From Ammopiptanthus mongolicus (lineage: Eukaryota > Streptophyta > Magnoliopsida > Fabales > Fabaceae), in assembly GCA_039655645.1 (NCBI GenBank), contig CM077345.1, forward strand, positions 4,970,053 to 5,034,052: 64,000 bases of DNA. Direction: 5' to 3'. The notes under the pieces were generated by a model that saw only the letters and a list, made by a program, of their open reading frames with translations, made no database searches and was not told where the DNA came from. Below, piece after piece: positions 1 to 11,497 of the stretch; the first letter of the stretch is position 1, and each line of letters starts with the position of its first letter. The position numbers were made by a program, and so were the translations under genes.

Positions 1-32
<32 letters not shown>
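1..32. repeat. (TAA)n microsatellite at window edge
   Basis: A perfect run of TAA triplets opens the window and continues to about position 32, so it probably extends beyond the left edge. It is simple-sequence DNA with no coding signal. Confidence 0.9.
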
Positions 33-238
33 TAATGGGAGCGCCAAGAGCGTGAATTGATCATACGTGTAACACTGAGGGGCCCTGTCTCAACAGGTGT
101 CAGTTTGCCAGCTGTGTGCTAGTAACTGCTTTTCCAAGAAGTATCCCTCGACTTCCAAATCCTAACCCAACCCAACTAACCGCTATGACCGGTAACCACT
201 ACCGGCTCAACAAGTCATCCTTATCGCTTTCTTGGCCT

Positions 239-261
239 GTATATATATATATATATATATA
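239..261 (+). promoter_or_regulatory. TA-dinucleotide tract, likely TATA region of the MYB gene
   Basis: An alternating TA run lies about 150 bases upstream of the MYB start codon. Pyrimidine-rich sequence typical of plant 5' leaders follows it. It can serve as a TATA element and, being a microsatellite, its length may vary between individuals. The promoter role is inferred from position only. Confidence 0.5.
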
Positions 262-410
262 CCCCTCCTTCTCCCACTACTCATCCTTCTCTCTCAGTCT
301 CACAGCAGAGGCGAGCCTCCTTCGCCTTCCCAACAACACAATTTTTGACACAAACTTTAATTTTATCGTTTTCGTATTGGTTCCTTAGAGTTGAGTTGAA
401 GATTAATTCC

Positions 411-1253
411 ATGGCTTCCGCAAGGAAAGAAGTGGATCGGATAAAAGGCCCATGGAGCCCGGAAGAGGACGAAGCGTTGCGAAAGCTGGTTAACACGTAC
501 GGGGCTAGGAACTGGTCTCTGATCAGCAAATCCATTCCTGGTCGATCTGGAAAGTCGTGTCGTTTGCGGTGGTGCAACCAGCTTTCTCCGGAGGTGGAGC
601 ACAGGCCCTTCACTCCTGACGAGGACGAAGCCATCATCAGAGCACATGCAAGGTTCGGGAACAAGTGGGCTACCATTGCTCGCCTCCTCAATGGTCGCAC
701 CGACAACTCAGTCAAGAACCACTGGAATTCCACCCTCAAGAGAAAATGCTCCGATACTCTCGATGACTTCCAGCCTCTCAAAAGATCCGCGAGTGTCGGT
801 GCGGGTACCACCGTATCCGGTTTGTATTTGAACCCGAGTAGCCCTTCCGGATCCGATTTGAGCGATTCTAGTTTGCCCGCCCAGGGTTACAGTCACAGAC
901 CCCTGCACGTTCTAGAGACTGCGTCTTCGGCCACTGATCCACTCACCTCACTCACTTTATCTCTGCCCGGATTCGATTCATGCGATGTCTCTAACAACGG
1001 ATCCGGGTCGAATCAGTTATCCGGTTCGAACCCGACCCGGTTTCCCGATAGGACTCAGAGCAATGGCGGGGGTTACCAACTTAGTAACGAGAAGCAGTTG
1101 TTCAGCGCGGAATTCTTGGGGGTGATGCAAGATATGATTCGAATGGAAGTGAGGAATTACATGTCTGGGGTTGAGCATAATGGTCTATGTTTCCAGACCC
1201 AAGCCATGACAAACGCCGTCGTCAAGCGTTTGGGAACTGGCAGAGTTGAGTAG
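411..1253 (+). CDS. R2R3-MYB transcription factor, subgroup 22 (MYB44/70/73/77 type)
   Basis: Sequence-specific nuclear DNA-binding protein of 280 residues, intronless like its relatives. Repeat R2 spans about residues 10-61 (starting KGPWSPEED) and R3 about 62-112 (starting RPFTPDED). The tryptophan ladder is regular, with the first R3 aromatic being Phe as is usual. Diagnostic subgroup 22 motifs follow: SGLYLNPSSPSGSD near residue 135, LTLSLPG near residue 182 (an LxLxL EAR-like repression motif), and FLGVMQDMIRMEVRNYM near the C-terminus. I chose the ATG at 411 because it gives the standard short N-terminus; the frame is open further upstream to 345 without family similarity. Arabidopsis subgroup 22 members act in ABA, auxin, jasmonate and wound responses, and are rapidly induced. 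Assignment to the subgroup is firm; the individual orthologue is not. Confidence 0.95.
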   Translation: MASARKEVDRIKGPWSPEEDEALRKLVNTYGARNWSLISKSIPGRSGKSCRLRWCNQLSPEVEHRPFTPDEDEAIIRAHARFGNKWATIARLLNGRTDNSVKNHWNSTLKRKCSDTLDDFQPLKRSASVGAGTTVSGLYLNPSSPSGSDLSDSSLPAQGYSHRPLHVLETASSATDPLTSLTLSLPGFDSCDVSNNGSGSNQLSGSNPTRFPDRTQSNGGGYQLSNEKQLFSAEFLGVMQDMIRMEVRNYMSGVEHNGLCFQTQAMTNAVVKRLGTGRVE

Positions 1254-2164
1254 AGATTATTTAAATATGAATAGCAGAGTAGAGAAACAGTCTTGGTTTT
1301 TCTTTTTGTTCAGTGCAATTGCCCTTTGCTTTACAACATAAAAAGGTAAAAAAAAATTGGTAATGATTTTTGTACTGTACATGACATATCAGAGAAGGGA
1401 ACCATAAACCATTGAATTTTAAGTTCAAACTCAAATCAGCGAAAAAGGAGGAAAAAGAAACTAGAGAGCTGGACAGTTTAAGTTATTTCAGTTGTGGTTA
1501 TATGAAACAATAGATAGGGGTGACAATCGTTCACAACGAACACAAGGCCCTAAAACTGAGGAATCGTAAAGCCCAAGTTGTTCATGGGGCAAGTCATCGA
1601 TATTTCAATGATGCCAAGGAAATTAAAGCATGTGTTAAACCGGGACTAATATAAGCCAAGAATTTAAAGTCCCACTAACGACCAAAATTATTGAAAACAC
1701 TGAAATTCATGATTTCATTATAAGAACGGTTTTTCTATGCACATTGTGATTGTATTTATTATCTTAGGACTTAGGAGGGCATATATTTAATTTTTCTGTA
1801 AAAAAAATTTGGACATTAAATAGAAAAACCGTTATAATTCTAAGAATGGCAACAACATTGCTTATCAACCGCTTTTCCAGGAATTAATGCTCATCTCCCT
1901 CCGGACAGGCTGTTACTCTTTGGTGTAGAAAGGCACACGAAAGCTGCAAGATATAACAAATTATAATTCTTAAGGAGCTTCTACAATGTACGCGAGCTAT
2001 TTAGATCCGTGTTATACTTATTATGCAAATCTGAATATGAATCTGTCTTACCCGTACACATGATTTTTTTTTTTTTTTCTCAAAGCACAAAAGATAACAT
2101 AAGGAAAAACCAAACAAACAGAAGGCCTCACTTCTAAGAAGAGTAACTCACATACATCTTTTAT
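1254..2164. other. Gene-free stretch downstream of the MYB gene
   Basis: Contains the MYB 3' flank with several A-rich poly(A)-signal-like runs. A short inverted repeat has 14-bp perfect arms at 1724-1737 and 1820-1833, and a T-run lies near 2065. No coding sequence was recognised. The inverted repeat could be a decayed MITE, but no TSD was found. Confidence 0.5.
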
Positions 2165-2433
2165 GAGTAAATCATCATTTTGGTCCCTGAAAGTATGAGC
2201 CATTGTCAACTCAATCCCTGAAAGCAGTTAAATTATGAAAAAGTCCCTCAATATTAATTTTTTCAATCAAATTAGTCCTTCAATGTTAATTTCGCTAGTC
2301 AATTTAGTCCCTGTCAGGGACTAACTTTTTTAAGGAAATTAACATTCAGGAACTTTTTCGTAATTTAACTGTTTTCAGGGACTGAGAATTGACAGCGCCT
2401 CAAACTTTCAGGGACCAAAATGATTGTTTACTC
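2165..2433. mobile_element. Fold-back MITE (269 bp)
   Basis: The first 30 bases (2165-2194, starting GAGTAAATCATC) are nearly the exact reverse complement of the last 30 (2404-2433). Imperfect complementarity continues inward around repeated TTAGTCCCT/AGGGACTAA motifs, so the whole element can fold on itself. It shares its GAGTAAA end and GGTCCC core with the Mutator-like MITE at 9804. No clear TSD was found, so assignment to the Mutator-like group rests on that resemblance. Confidence 0.75.
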
Positions 2434-3733
2434 CTTCTTCTATTCATGGATTGCTTTAACACATTTAAGTCCAATCAAAATTGCTTCATACATGCTAAAC
2501 TTTTTGAAAAGATAAAGGTATTTGAAATTGGAGTTTAATTGATATGTAATTTCAGTTTTTTTTGTTTATCAAGAGTATTATAAGTTAGAGATTACTTTCT
2601 TTCAAGGCATGGTGATCAGTCAAAGTTGGTACAGTCTCGACTTCTTCCAAACCAATTGTACTGAACTTTATTACTAATATTTAATCATGTTTTAAAGAAC
2701 TATAATCAACAACAATCACAAAGAACAATTAAAGTTCAGTACATAATCATATTTTCCATATTTTTAGCTAAAAAAAGTAAGAACCAATTTGATTAACTTT
2801 ATGCTGAAAACCTGAAAAATAGTTGGGATTCACTTTTAACTTTGGCTTCTTTGGCTCTTGAAGTCACCCATTTTCTTGCGTTTGCCATGTTGAACAGTTG
2901 AAATCACCAAATGAAAGTATGAAACAATTGAATTTCTCGAATGATCTTATTTTATTTTTTACTAGTATTTCTCTTACGATTTACACGCTTTTGTTTAGCT
3001 TGAAGTTGAACATGACAGAGATACTCAAACCACAGGGTACTCTTCAGTCTTCACGTCTACATTTAACTCAGGAAAAGGCTCACATGTGCCAGGCTCACAT
3101 GTGCCTTAGTACTTTTGTCCTTTTCAGTATGCCTAAAAGTAAGCGTGTATCGGGCCGCAACAGTTGCATTTTTCCGCCGGGGCCCAACAATGAGTCAAGC
3201 AAGCCATGCCTTGCTTATTGACCACGTGCTCGATAATGGAAAGAGCTGTGCGCTTCGTTGCGCCGTCTTTCATCCAAATCATCCAATTTGTGAGACTCTC
3301 TTCTAACCTTCTTTCTGGCACTTCCCATATACCATTTCGATTTGGTCTTTTTTTATTTATTATTCTCCTTGTTACCGACAAGAACTAACATTTTTTGTGT
3401 GGTAAATGTTCAGTTTTTGCATTCCTTTATTTAAAAAAATGGAATGAACACTTTTTTTTTTTTGGTATTTTTTTAGTGAAGAAGTATGAACCATTAGATT
3501 ATAATAAATTAAAGAATGAGGATTTGGAGTAATTTTTTCCCCTTACTTATCCTCACTCAAAAGCAAAAGTGAATATCTTGAAAAATATTAAAAACATTTA
3601 GAATTAATTATTTTGAATTTAGAATTAATCTTAATTGTTATGTAATCATTTCTGCTTTGTACTTTTCCCGTTAATAATGTAGGATTTCACTAGTGAAGAA
3701 TCAAGAATCAAGAATCAAGGTTAATGATTCAAG
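2434..3733. other. Gene-free AT-rich stretch
   Basis: No gene was recognised. A 15-bp tandem duplication sits near 3077-3106 and a more GC-rich patch lies at about 3150-3290. Short open frames here have no recognisable family features and differ in composition from the real genes, so they are not annotated. Confidence 0.5.
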
Positions 3734-3741
3734 GAATAAAT

Positions 3742-4444
3742 TAGGGATGACAATGGGTAGGGTATGGGTAGGATATTATAGTACCCGTCCCCGTACCTGT
3801 GTCTTGAAAAATTATCAGTACCCGGACCCATACCCTCATGGATAGTAACTTCAATACCCGTACCCTTACCCTCTGGGTACCTAAATATCTGTACCCGCAC
3901 TTTAATATAAAATTTTTTAATTAAATAATAAAATGTCTAAACTCTTGCATTCCAAACTAAAAATGCAATTTATGGATCTAATAATCAATTTGTGAACATG
4001 AAATGCAAAGGTTTTAATACAAAATATCTAATAATCAATCTCCAAAACATCAAGTAAATATTACAATAAACTTTTAAGAACAATAATTCATAAACTTGGC
4101 TCTCCTGAGCTACTGGCACTAGGAAAGTGAGACTCACAGATTTTTTGGAGGAAAGTGAAATTTGAAAATGAAATAAGTTATCAGGATTTATTTTTGAGGA
4201 TGTAGTCATGCGGGCCAAGGGACAAAGGTCACAGACTCACATCACCACATGATATTTTTAAGTTTTTCTAATTTTTTAAATTAATATATCATAATATAAT
4301 ATATATCAGAATATTATATATATATATATAGTACGGGTATGGGACGGGATAGATACTAAAATACCCGTATCCGTATCCATACCCAATTAATAACGGATAA
4401 ATTTTACGGGTACTCAACGGATCCGATAACTATTACCATCCCTA
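3742..4444. mobile_element. Non-autonomous hAT-type element (703 bp) with 8-bp TSD
   Basis: The element begins TAGGGATGACAATGGGTAGG and ends ATTACCATCCCTA, giving imperfect terminal inverted repeats. It is flanked by a perfect 8-bp duplication GAATAAAT (3734-3741 and 4445-4452). Subterminal regions are rich in GGGTA/TACCC motifs, which is typical of plant hAT elements. No transposase reading frame remains. The TSD length and ends fit hAT; the internal AT-rich filler is unidentified. Confidence 0.88.
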
Positions 4445-4452
4445 GAATAAAT

Positions 4453-5570
4453 CTGTTAACACGGGAAAGGTAGATAACCAAGTTGATAGTATTATATTAT
4501 TTTATAATTTTCAAAATATGAAATGTTTGGTCTCGACCTCTTGATACTTGATGATCTACACATCCAAGCACACGAAAGTACGATGCACCTTCGGGAAGAA
4601 GTTTATCTAAAAATATATATTGTTGCTGAGTTGGAATGTTGAAAGTCGTCGTACTTTTTAAGTTTTAAAATATTTTTAATTAGGTGATCATGTGTAGGAT
4701 GAAAAGTATGATACCTTAATTATAAAATAGTAAACTTAATCAAAAAACTATAATAATTTATATATGGTATACACTTAGCAATATAGAGTATATATATAAA
4801 AATATTTCTAAGGCTTTTTTTTAACAATTGATTACCGAATGAGTTACTTTCGATATATTATTACTATAAAAAGAAAAATTCCTTGTTAATGAATTTAATA
4901 TTATTATATGTATAACTTCTAAAGTAGTGATTAATAAAAAGAGTATAATACTTTTAATATCATAATAATATATGATTGATTGATGGTGCAAAAACTTTTA
5001 CGTTAACATTGCATATAAAATAAAATAAATTATTAGACAATTTCAAATCTACCAAGGTGAACATGTAAAACTTTACAATGATAACTTTAGGATTAAATAT
5101 TAAATATACTTATATTGCATGTAAGATTCATGTGTCACATATTACTCTTATCGGGACCAATTAGTGTAAGGTATTTGTAAGTTTTATCACCAGGATCATG
5201 ATTCTATGGGAAAATTATACTCTTCTAGAGGTTTGGTTTAATTCATATTACATTTAAGGGGAATTGATTGTATTAATTAATAACATAAATTTTTAAAAAA
5301 ATAATATAATTTTAAAATAAAAAAGAACCGGCATAATTGAATTGAATAAAAATCTATTGTTCCATTAATTTTTTATTTCATTATCCATCTCTGTTTGTTT
5401 GTATTTTGCTACGTCAATTAAATAAAAGTGAGATATGAAATTTTAATTCCGTAGGACAACATATTTCTATTGAATTAAGCCAAATATGAGAGAAAGTCTG
5501 CCTAATTTGTTTTTTTTGAGAGGAATAAAAAAACTGGCAGCCATATTTGATTTACTCTTGAGAGAAGCAA
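4453..5570. other. AT-rich intergenic stretch upstream of the receptor kinase
   Basis: Very AT-rich with no recognisable gene or repeat structure. The last part is presumably the promoter of the receptor-kinase gene. Confidence 0.5.
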
Positions 5571-5572
5571 AT

Positions 5573-5580
5573 CTATATAA
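5573..5580 (+). promoter_or_regulatory. TATA box of the receptor kinase gene
   Basis: CTATATAA lies about 85 bases upstream of the start codon at 5665. A leader of suitable length lies between them. Assigned by motif and position only. Confidence 0.6.
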
Positions 5581-5664
5581 GTACTTACACGACCCCTGTA
5601 GAAGCAAATTAATCTAATTCAACATCCTATCATCAGTTCATGCAGCATCTTTATTGCGCTAGCA

Positions 5665-8073
5665 ATGCACATCCTACTCTTCCTCCTCCTCCTCCCGTTT
5701 GCCTCAACTTCATTCGCGGTGACAGATACACTCCCACAAACCTCCACTCTTTCAGTTGAGAAACCAAGCGACACCCTCGTTTCAGCCAACGGTGACTTCT
5801 CAGCTGGTTTCTTCCAAGTGGGTGACAACGCTTTCTGCTTTTCCGTACGGTTCACAAGGTCCAAACAACCCACCCTTGTTTGGATGGCAAATCGGGACGA
5901 AGCCGTCAACGGAAAACACTCCAAATTATCACTTTCCAAAAACGGCAATCTCGTTTTGACTGATGCAGGAAGAATCACCATTTGGACCACCTCGACCTTC
6001 TCCCCTTTCCAAGTGCAGTTGAAGCTCACGGACAACGGCAACCTCATCCTTCGTACCTCACAAGCAACTATCCTTTGGCAAAGCTTTGGTTCCCCAACAG
6101 ATACCCTTCTTCCTGGCCAAACACTCACAGAGAAAGCAAGCCTGGTTTCATCAAGAAGCACAACCAATTATTCATCCGGTTTCTATACACTTTATTTCGA
6201 TAACGACAATGTTCTTCGTTTGCTTTTCAAAGCTCCTTCCTTATCTAGCATCTACTGGCCAGAACCCTGGAAACTTCCAGTCAATATAGGCAGATCCACC
6301 TACAATATAACCAAAACCGCGCTCCTAGATTCCTATGGTAAGTTCACATCCTCTGATGGGTTCCAATTCTCTTCCTTGGATTATCCTCGGAGACTGTATA
6401 GACGACTCGTGATGGATCACGATGGTAACTTGCGACTCTATAGCTTCAACGAGGAACACAAGATGTGGGATGTGTCATGGCAAGCCATAAACCAACCCTG
6501 TATCGTTCATGGCATTTGTGGACCTAACAGCATGTGCACTTACGATGCTGTCTCTGGCAGGTCTTGCTATTGCTTGCAAGGGTTTAAGGTTAAGGATCCC
6601 AACGATTGGACTCAAGGGTGCGAGCCTGAGTTTAACCCTCATGATCTCGTTTGCAATAACACTACTACTGACTCTGCAGGTTTCCTCCATCTCCCTAACA
6701 AGGAGTTGTTTGGCTATGACATTGCCCAATACCGCGTTACAAGCTTGAAAGAATGTGAGAATATATGCTTGGGACTCTGTGATGATTGCAAAGGTGTCCA
6801 ATTCAAATTCAACGAAGTTGCTACTTATAATTGTTACCCTAAAACGATATTGCTCAATGGACGGGATTCGCCAAATTACGACGGCGAATTCTATCTGAAG
6901 TTGCCAAAAGCCACCCTGATCTCCTCCAGCAAGAGTCTTAAACATGATTCACCCATCAACTGTTCGGTTGGTTTGTTTCAACGCCTGAATAGGTTTTATC
7001 AAAAACCTCAAAGAAACTCCACGTTGAATTTCTTGGTTTGGTTCGCTATCGGGGTAGGGGTGTTTGAGATGTCCACCATTTTCCTCGTGTGGTTCTTCTT
7101 GTTTAGAACCACCAAGCAACCTGATGAAGGAGATCAACAACGACACCTCCTTTCTGCTACCGGGTTTCAAAGGTTCACCTATGCAGAGCTCAAAGGTGCG
7201 ACAAGGGGATTCAAAGAGGAGATAGGGCGAGGAGCGGGAGGGGTTGTATACAAAGGGACACTATATGATCATCGTGTTGCAGCTATCAAACGCTTAAACG
7301 AAGCTAATCAAGGAGAAGCTGAATTTCTGGCGGAAATAAGCACCATTGGTATGTTGAACCATATGAATTTGATTGACATGTGGGGATACTGCGTGGAAGG
7401 GAAGCACAGGCTCTTGGTGTATGAGTATATTGAGCATGGATCCTTAGCGGAGAATCTTCTCTCTAATGCACTTGATTGGAAGAAGAGGTTTAATGTAGCT
7501 TTAGGTACAGCGAGAGGTCTTGCTTATTTACACGAAGAGTGCTTGGAATGGGTTTTACATTGCGACGTGAAGCCTCAAAACATACTCCTAGACTCTGATT
7601 TCCAACCCAAGGTAGCAGATTTTGGCTTGTCAAAACTTTTAAATAGAAATGAGCGTGAGAGTTCTGCTTTTTCTAGAATAAGAGGAACGCGAGGATACAT
7701 GGCTCCGGAGTGGGTTTACAATCTTCGAATTACTTCTAAAGTGGACGTTTATAGCTATGGGATTGTGGTGTTGGAAATGGTAACTGGAAAGAGCCCAATG
7801 GAAATATTCCAAAGCCTTGAGAACAGTGGGGGCATAGAGCAGCGTAGGTTGGTGACGTGGGTGACAGATAAGATAAACAGTGCTGCAACAAGCAAGTTTT
7901 GGATTGAGGAGATAGCAGATCCCAAGTTGGAAGGACAATACGATATTTCACAGGTTGAGGTATTGGTTAAAGTGGCTTTGCAATGTGTGCAAGATGACAT
8001 GAATGAAAGACCGTCCATGAGCCAAGTAGCCGAGATGCTTCACTCCCATGAAAATAGACTCGCCCTTCCTTAA
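5665..8073 (+). CDS. G-type lectin S-receptor-like Ser/Thr protein kinase (ZmPK1-like)
   Basis: Intronless 802-residue plasma-membrane receptor kinase. In order: a signal peptide (hydrophobic residues 1-18); a B-lectin (mannose-binding) domain at about 30-150; an S-locus glycoprotein/EGF-like Cys-rich section at about 200-315 (CIVHGICGPNSMC); a PAN-type section at about 330-415; and a single transmembrane helix at about 455-480. A cytoplasmic kinase domain follows from about 505 to 790. The kinase keeps its glycine loop (GRGAGGVV), the lysine in AAIKRL, HCDVKPQN, DFG and APE. The residue before the catalytic Asp is Cys rather than Arg, so it is a non-RD kinase, a class often linked to immune receptors that depend on partner kinases. 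The frame is complete and undamaged. Ligand and partners are not deducible. The family often occurs in tandem clusters, but no second copy lies in this window. Confidence 0.95.
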   Translation: MHILLFLLLLPFASTSFAVTDTLPQTSTLSVEKPSDTLVSANGDFSAGFFQVGDNAFCFSVRFTRSKQPTLVWMANRDEAVNGKHSKLSLSKNGNLVLTDAGRITIWTTSTFSPFQVQLKLTDNGNLILRTSQATILWQSFGSPTDTLLPGQTLTEKASLVSSRSTTNYSSGFYTLYFDNDNVLRLLFKAPSLSSIYWPEPWKLPVNIGRSTYNITKTALLDSYGKFTSSDGFQFSSLDYPRRLYRRLVMDHDGNLRLYSFNEEHKMWDVSWQAINQPCIVHGICGPNSMCTYDAVSGRSCYCLQGFKVKDPNDWTQGCEPEFNPHDLVCNNTTTDSAGFLHLPNKELFGYDIAQYRVTSLKECENICLGLCDDCKGVQFKFNEVATYNCYPKTILLNGRDSPNYDGEFYLKLPKATLISSSKSLKHDSPINCSVGLFQRLNRFYQKPQRNSTLNFLVWFAIGVGVFEMSTIFLVWFFLFRTTKQPDEGDQQRHLLSATGFQRFTYAELKGATRGFKEEIGRGAGGVVYKGTLYDHRVAAIKRLNEANQGEAEFLAEISTIGMLNHMNLIDMWGYCVEGKHRLLVYEYIEHGSLAENLLSNALDWKKRFNVALGTARGLAYLHEECLEWVLHCDVKPQNILLDSDFQPKVADFGLSKLLNRNERESSAFSRIRGTRGYMAPEWVYNLRITSKVDVYSYGIVVLEMVTGKSPMEIFQSLENSGGIEQRRLVTWVTDKINSAATSKFWIEEIADPKLEGQYDISQVEVLVKVALQCVQDDMNERPSMSQVAEMLHSHENRLALP

Positions 8074-9363
8074 TTAGTTATATCTTTTTCTGTTTTTCTT
8101 GATTAACTTTGGTTTGCGTTTACACTTCTGTATATTGGTTTTCTTCTTCTTCTTACATCAATAGATTGTACTTTAAAACACCCTCGTCTGCGGTGTTTCT
8201 TGCAGCAATAGATCACGGTTTATGTAATTAGAAGACTATATATGGGGCCAAAACAAGTTAAGAATACGATAATACAATTTAGATAATTCTGTATGAATGT
8301 AGTCTGGAACACCCAAAAGCTATATATATGATCATTTTATTTCATTTTAAATGGATATCTATTATTCATACCTCTTATTACTAGCAGGTGATCCTTGATA
8401 TATGAATCGCGTAAAAAGATAGCAAAATTATATTGGAAAGAAACAACTTCTAATCCTAAAAGAAACACCCAATCTATTAAGAGTTTAACCTAGTTATGCA
8501 TATTTTCTTTCAACTATCCATATAAATTATACTAAATTAAATGGAGAACTATTTCTGTAACAGAGTTTAATATACTTAGTGTTAAACTTACGAAATAACT
8601 TTTTTTAAAAAAAAAACTCTTTTAGGAAACTTTTGATTCTAAATTATTTTTAATATAAAATAAGCTAGTTAAAATAAATTATCACTCAACAACTTCTTAT
8701 ATTTTATCAATTCAACTAGGAGGAGACTCTAGAAGGAGTAGGTGTGCAAAGATAAAATAAGTTGAAATATGTATTTTTATTATTTAAAATAAATAATATA
8801 TAATAATGTTAAAATATAATTTACAAATAATATTACTAAACAAAAAAATGGATGAAAAAGACTCCACTCCATTTCTCTATATGTAATGGCAAATACTGAT
8901 CGCCACTATATATGATTGAGTGTGATCGCTCAGTAGCAGCCAGACTATTAATAGCAATAATATTGATAAGGAGAATATTAATAGAGTGATTTAGAACATT
9001 ATTTAAGAAATTAAAAAATGAATTTTTATAAGAAAATAATATATTTAATATATTTAATTTATCAACATAAACTTTTTTTTATTGATTTCTTAATGTGAAT
9101 ATTAATTAAAAAACCTAATGATAATAATTAACAATTAATAAACAATAAACAATAAACAAGCTCCTAGCTCCCCTACCTAATAGTTCAACAATCATTTCAT
9201 TATCTAACCGGCTTGAAACTTTCTTTTCTCAACCTGTCCGCGTAGTCCATTGGATTGGAGCCATGCAACCAACATATAAACTTTTTTTTTTATTTTTTAC
9301 ATAAGGATATTTATTAATAGATAATCAAAGATTAAAGGGTAAATATTATTATCGAAATAAATT

Positions 9364-9369
<6 letters not shown>
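8074..9369. other. Gene-free AT-rich stretch
   Basis: Holds the 3' flank of the receptor kinase and then AT-rich DNA with short A/T runs. No gene or dated repeat was recognised. Confidence 0.5.

Positions 9370-9417
<48 letters not shown>
9370..9417. repeat. (TA)n microsatellite
   Basis: About 24 TA dinucleotides in an uninterrupted run. It is likely to be length-polymorphic. Confidence 0.9.
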
Positions 9418-9419
<2 letters not shown>

Positions 9420-9803
9420 CGGACAAAATGATTAAGAAAATCAGCTACCCGGTAGTGGACTTCATTGATTTATTGATATAAACATTTTATTAATCGAATT
9501 ATCTGCTTCGATAATTAGAGAATTGGTATGCCCCACTGGCCCATTGCCTATATATAGCAACTTGCCAACTTGCCAAATGGCAAGCCCTATTTTATGCTTC
9601 AATTCGGAAGATTGGTCAAATTTTTTTGGCTAGGTCATAAGATCCACTAGGAACACCACAGCCGCATCATTATCACGCATCATGTTTTTTGCTTCGACTT
9701 TTGCTATGGCTGCTCTACCTTTGTGAAAGAAACAGTTACAACTACTTACAAAACTTTAAACATTTGTTTTTTTTGGTTGAAAAAACATTTGTGTTTTTAA
9801 TTA

Positions 9804-10331
9804 GAGTAAAGATCAAAATTGGTCCCCAAAAATTAATGGGGACCAACTTTTAATCTCTGAAAAAAAATAAACTAATCATTTAGTCTCTCAAATTTATAAA
9901 CGCGAGACACATTAGTTCCTAAGTTTAGTTTCGACGTCCATTTACTTGTCTATGTATCTCATTAACCATCTCACTTGACTCGTTAGTGGTACTACGTGAC
10001 CTATGACGAATTTCCTCGATAAAAAATGAATAAAAAGTGAAAAAACATGCACAATTTCAAAATCTAAAACATTTAAAAATTATGCACTTTTTTCACTTTT
10101 CATTCATTTTTCACTGTGGAAATTCGTTATATGCCAAACAGAAATACTAATAACGGGCCACGTAGGATGGTTAATGGGACGCGTAGGCCAGTAAATAGAC
10201 GTCGGAACTAAATCTAGGGATCAATATGTCCCGCGTTTATAAATTCGAGGGACTAAATTATTAATTTATTTTTTTCAGTGACTAAAAATGGATTCCCAAA
10301 AATTCTCAGGGACTAATTTGGGCATTTACTC
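9804..10331. mobile_element. Mutator-like MITE, fold-back (528 bp), 9-bp TSD
   Basis: The ends are GAGTAAAGATCAAAATTGGT and its imperfect complement ending ATTTACTC. Inverted complementarity runs through nearly the whole element, including the GTGAAAAAA/TTTTTTCAC core at about 10040-10095. The flanks TTTTAATTA (9795-9803) and TTTTAATTT (10332-10340) match at 8 of 9 positions. That is the duplication length expected of Mutator-like elements. There is no coding capacity. Confidence 0.82.
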
Positions 10332-11416
10332 TTTTAATTTATTAGTAAAGGGTCAATGTTGATGGATGAAAGGTTAAGCTAGGTGATCTGAATGATTCAA
10401 ATCTTGAAAACGGTTTCTCTGTTTGCACGATAAGACTATAGTATGGGATTTTTTTAGAGTGAGTGATCTTGAGAAGTCTTTCATTGTGAGAAACCAAAAT
10501 TTACTTGCTATAGTAGGTAAAGTTGAGGCTCAAGTCTTTTTTCACGTATCTTCCACCTTTTTCAAAATTTTGGCTTGTTATTTATTTATTTTTTTAGTTT
10601 TTAGGGTCATCAGACCCGTTGGAACGGCAAATTGGGTCAAATGACCTTAGGATGACACAGGGGTCATCATTTTCTTCTTGCTCTTACGGCTGCGTCGTGC
10701 AACTATGGAAGAACAGAGGACGACAAGAAACCTTGCAGGGACACGCCACCCAGTCGTCGCCTTCTTCCTCGTGCGGTGGCTATAGTGCAAACATGGAAAA
10801 CCCAAGCGAGTCTCCCTTACATCGTGGTTGTGTTGGTTCTCCACCCAAAAAACCTGAAGTTGTTGTTAATGGCATCGATTAAGTCACAAAGGAAGAACGG
10901 TGGCCTTCTCCTTCTAGTCCATCGGTTTCTCTTTTGACCATAAAGAACAATACTACGTCAAATTTCTAGTCCATCGATTTCTCAGGTGCTAGTAAGTAAT
11001 AATTGATTAAGAATCTTTTAATCATTCCTACATCACATTTTTAATCGATTAAAAAATAGCAAATCTCATCGCATGTAATTGATTCAATTTTCGTTTAAAT
11101 TCAATCCATCAAAATTGAATCAATTTAATTAACCCAAGGAATCAATTCAGTTACGCTGAATTCATTTCTAGGCCAACTGGGAGAACAAATCGCAGTGTAT
11201 TCATCTCGTCCGTCCAATTGTTTTTTTTTTTTTTTTTTTCAAAATCCGATGGCTAAATTTATGTCTCGCATGGTGAGCGACTTGCTATTGTCGCTCAGCC
11301 TAGAATTTGTCCTATAGTATGTACATCTATCCTTTCAGAATTTAACCGTTGGGAGCCTCGTGCCATTTTTGTTATTTTATTTGTATTTTTTAAAAAAAAT
11401 ATTAAATTTGGTATTC

Positions 11417-11418
<2 letters not shown>
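10332..11418. other. Gene-free stretch with an 87-codon open frame
   Basis: A plus-strand open frame at 10619-10882 and a GC-richer patch stand out from the AT-rich surroundings, but neither shows a recognisable domain. I do not call a gene. A poly-T run of about 20 lies at 11220-11240. Confidence 0.4.
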
Positions 11419-11496
<78 letters not shown>

Positions 11497-11497
11497 C
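11419..11497. repeat. Palindromic (AAT)n/(ATT)n microsatellite
   Basis: A run of AAT triplets switches at about 11450 into a run of ATT triplets. The 78-bp tract is therefore largely self-complementary and could extrude a long AT hairpin. Confidence 0.9.

Noticed and set aside
10619..10882. An 87-codon plus-strand open frame
   Set aside because: No domain, signal peptide or family wording, and it overlaps an equally long frame on the other strand.
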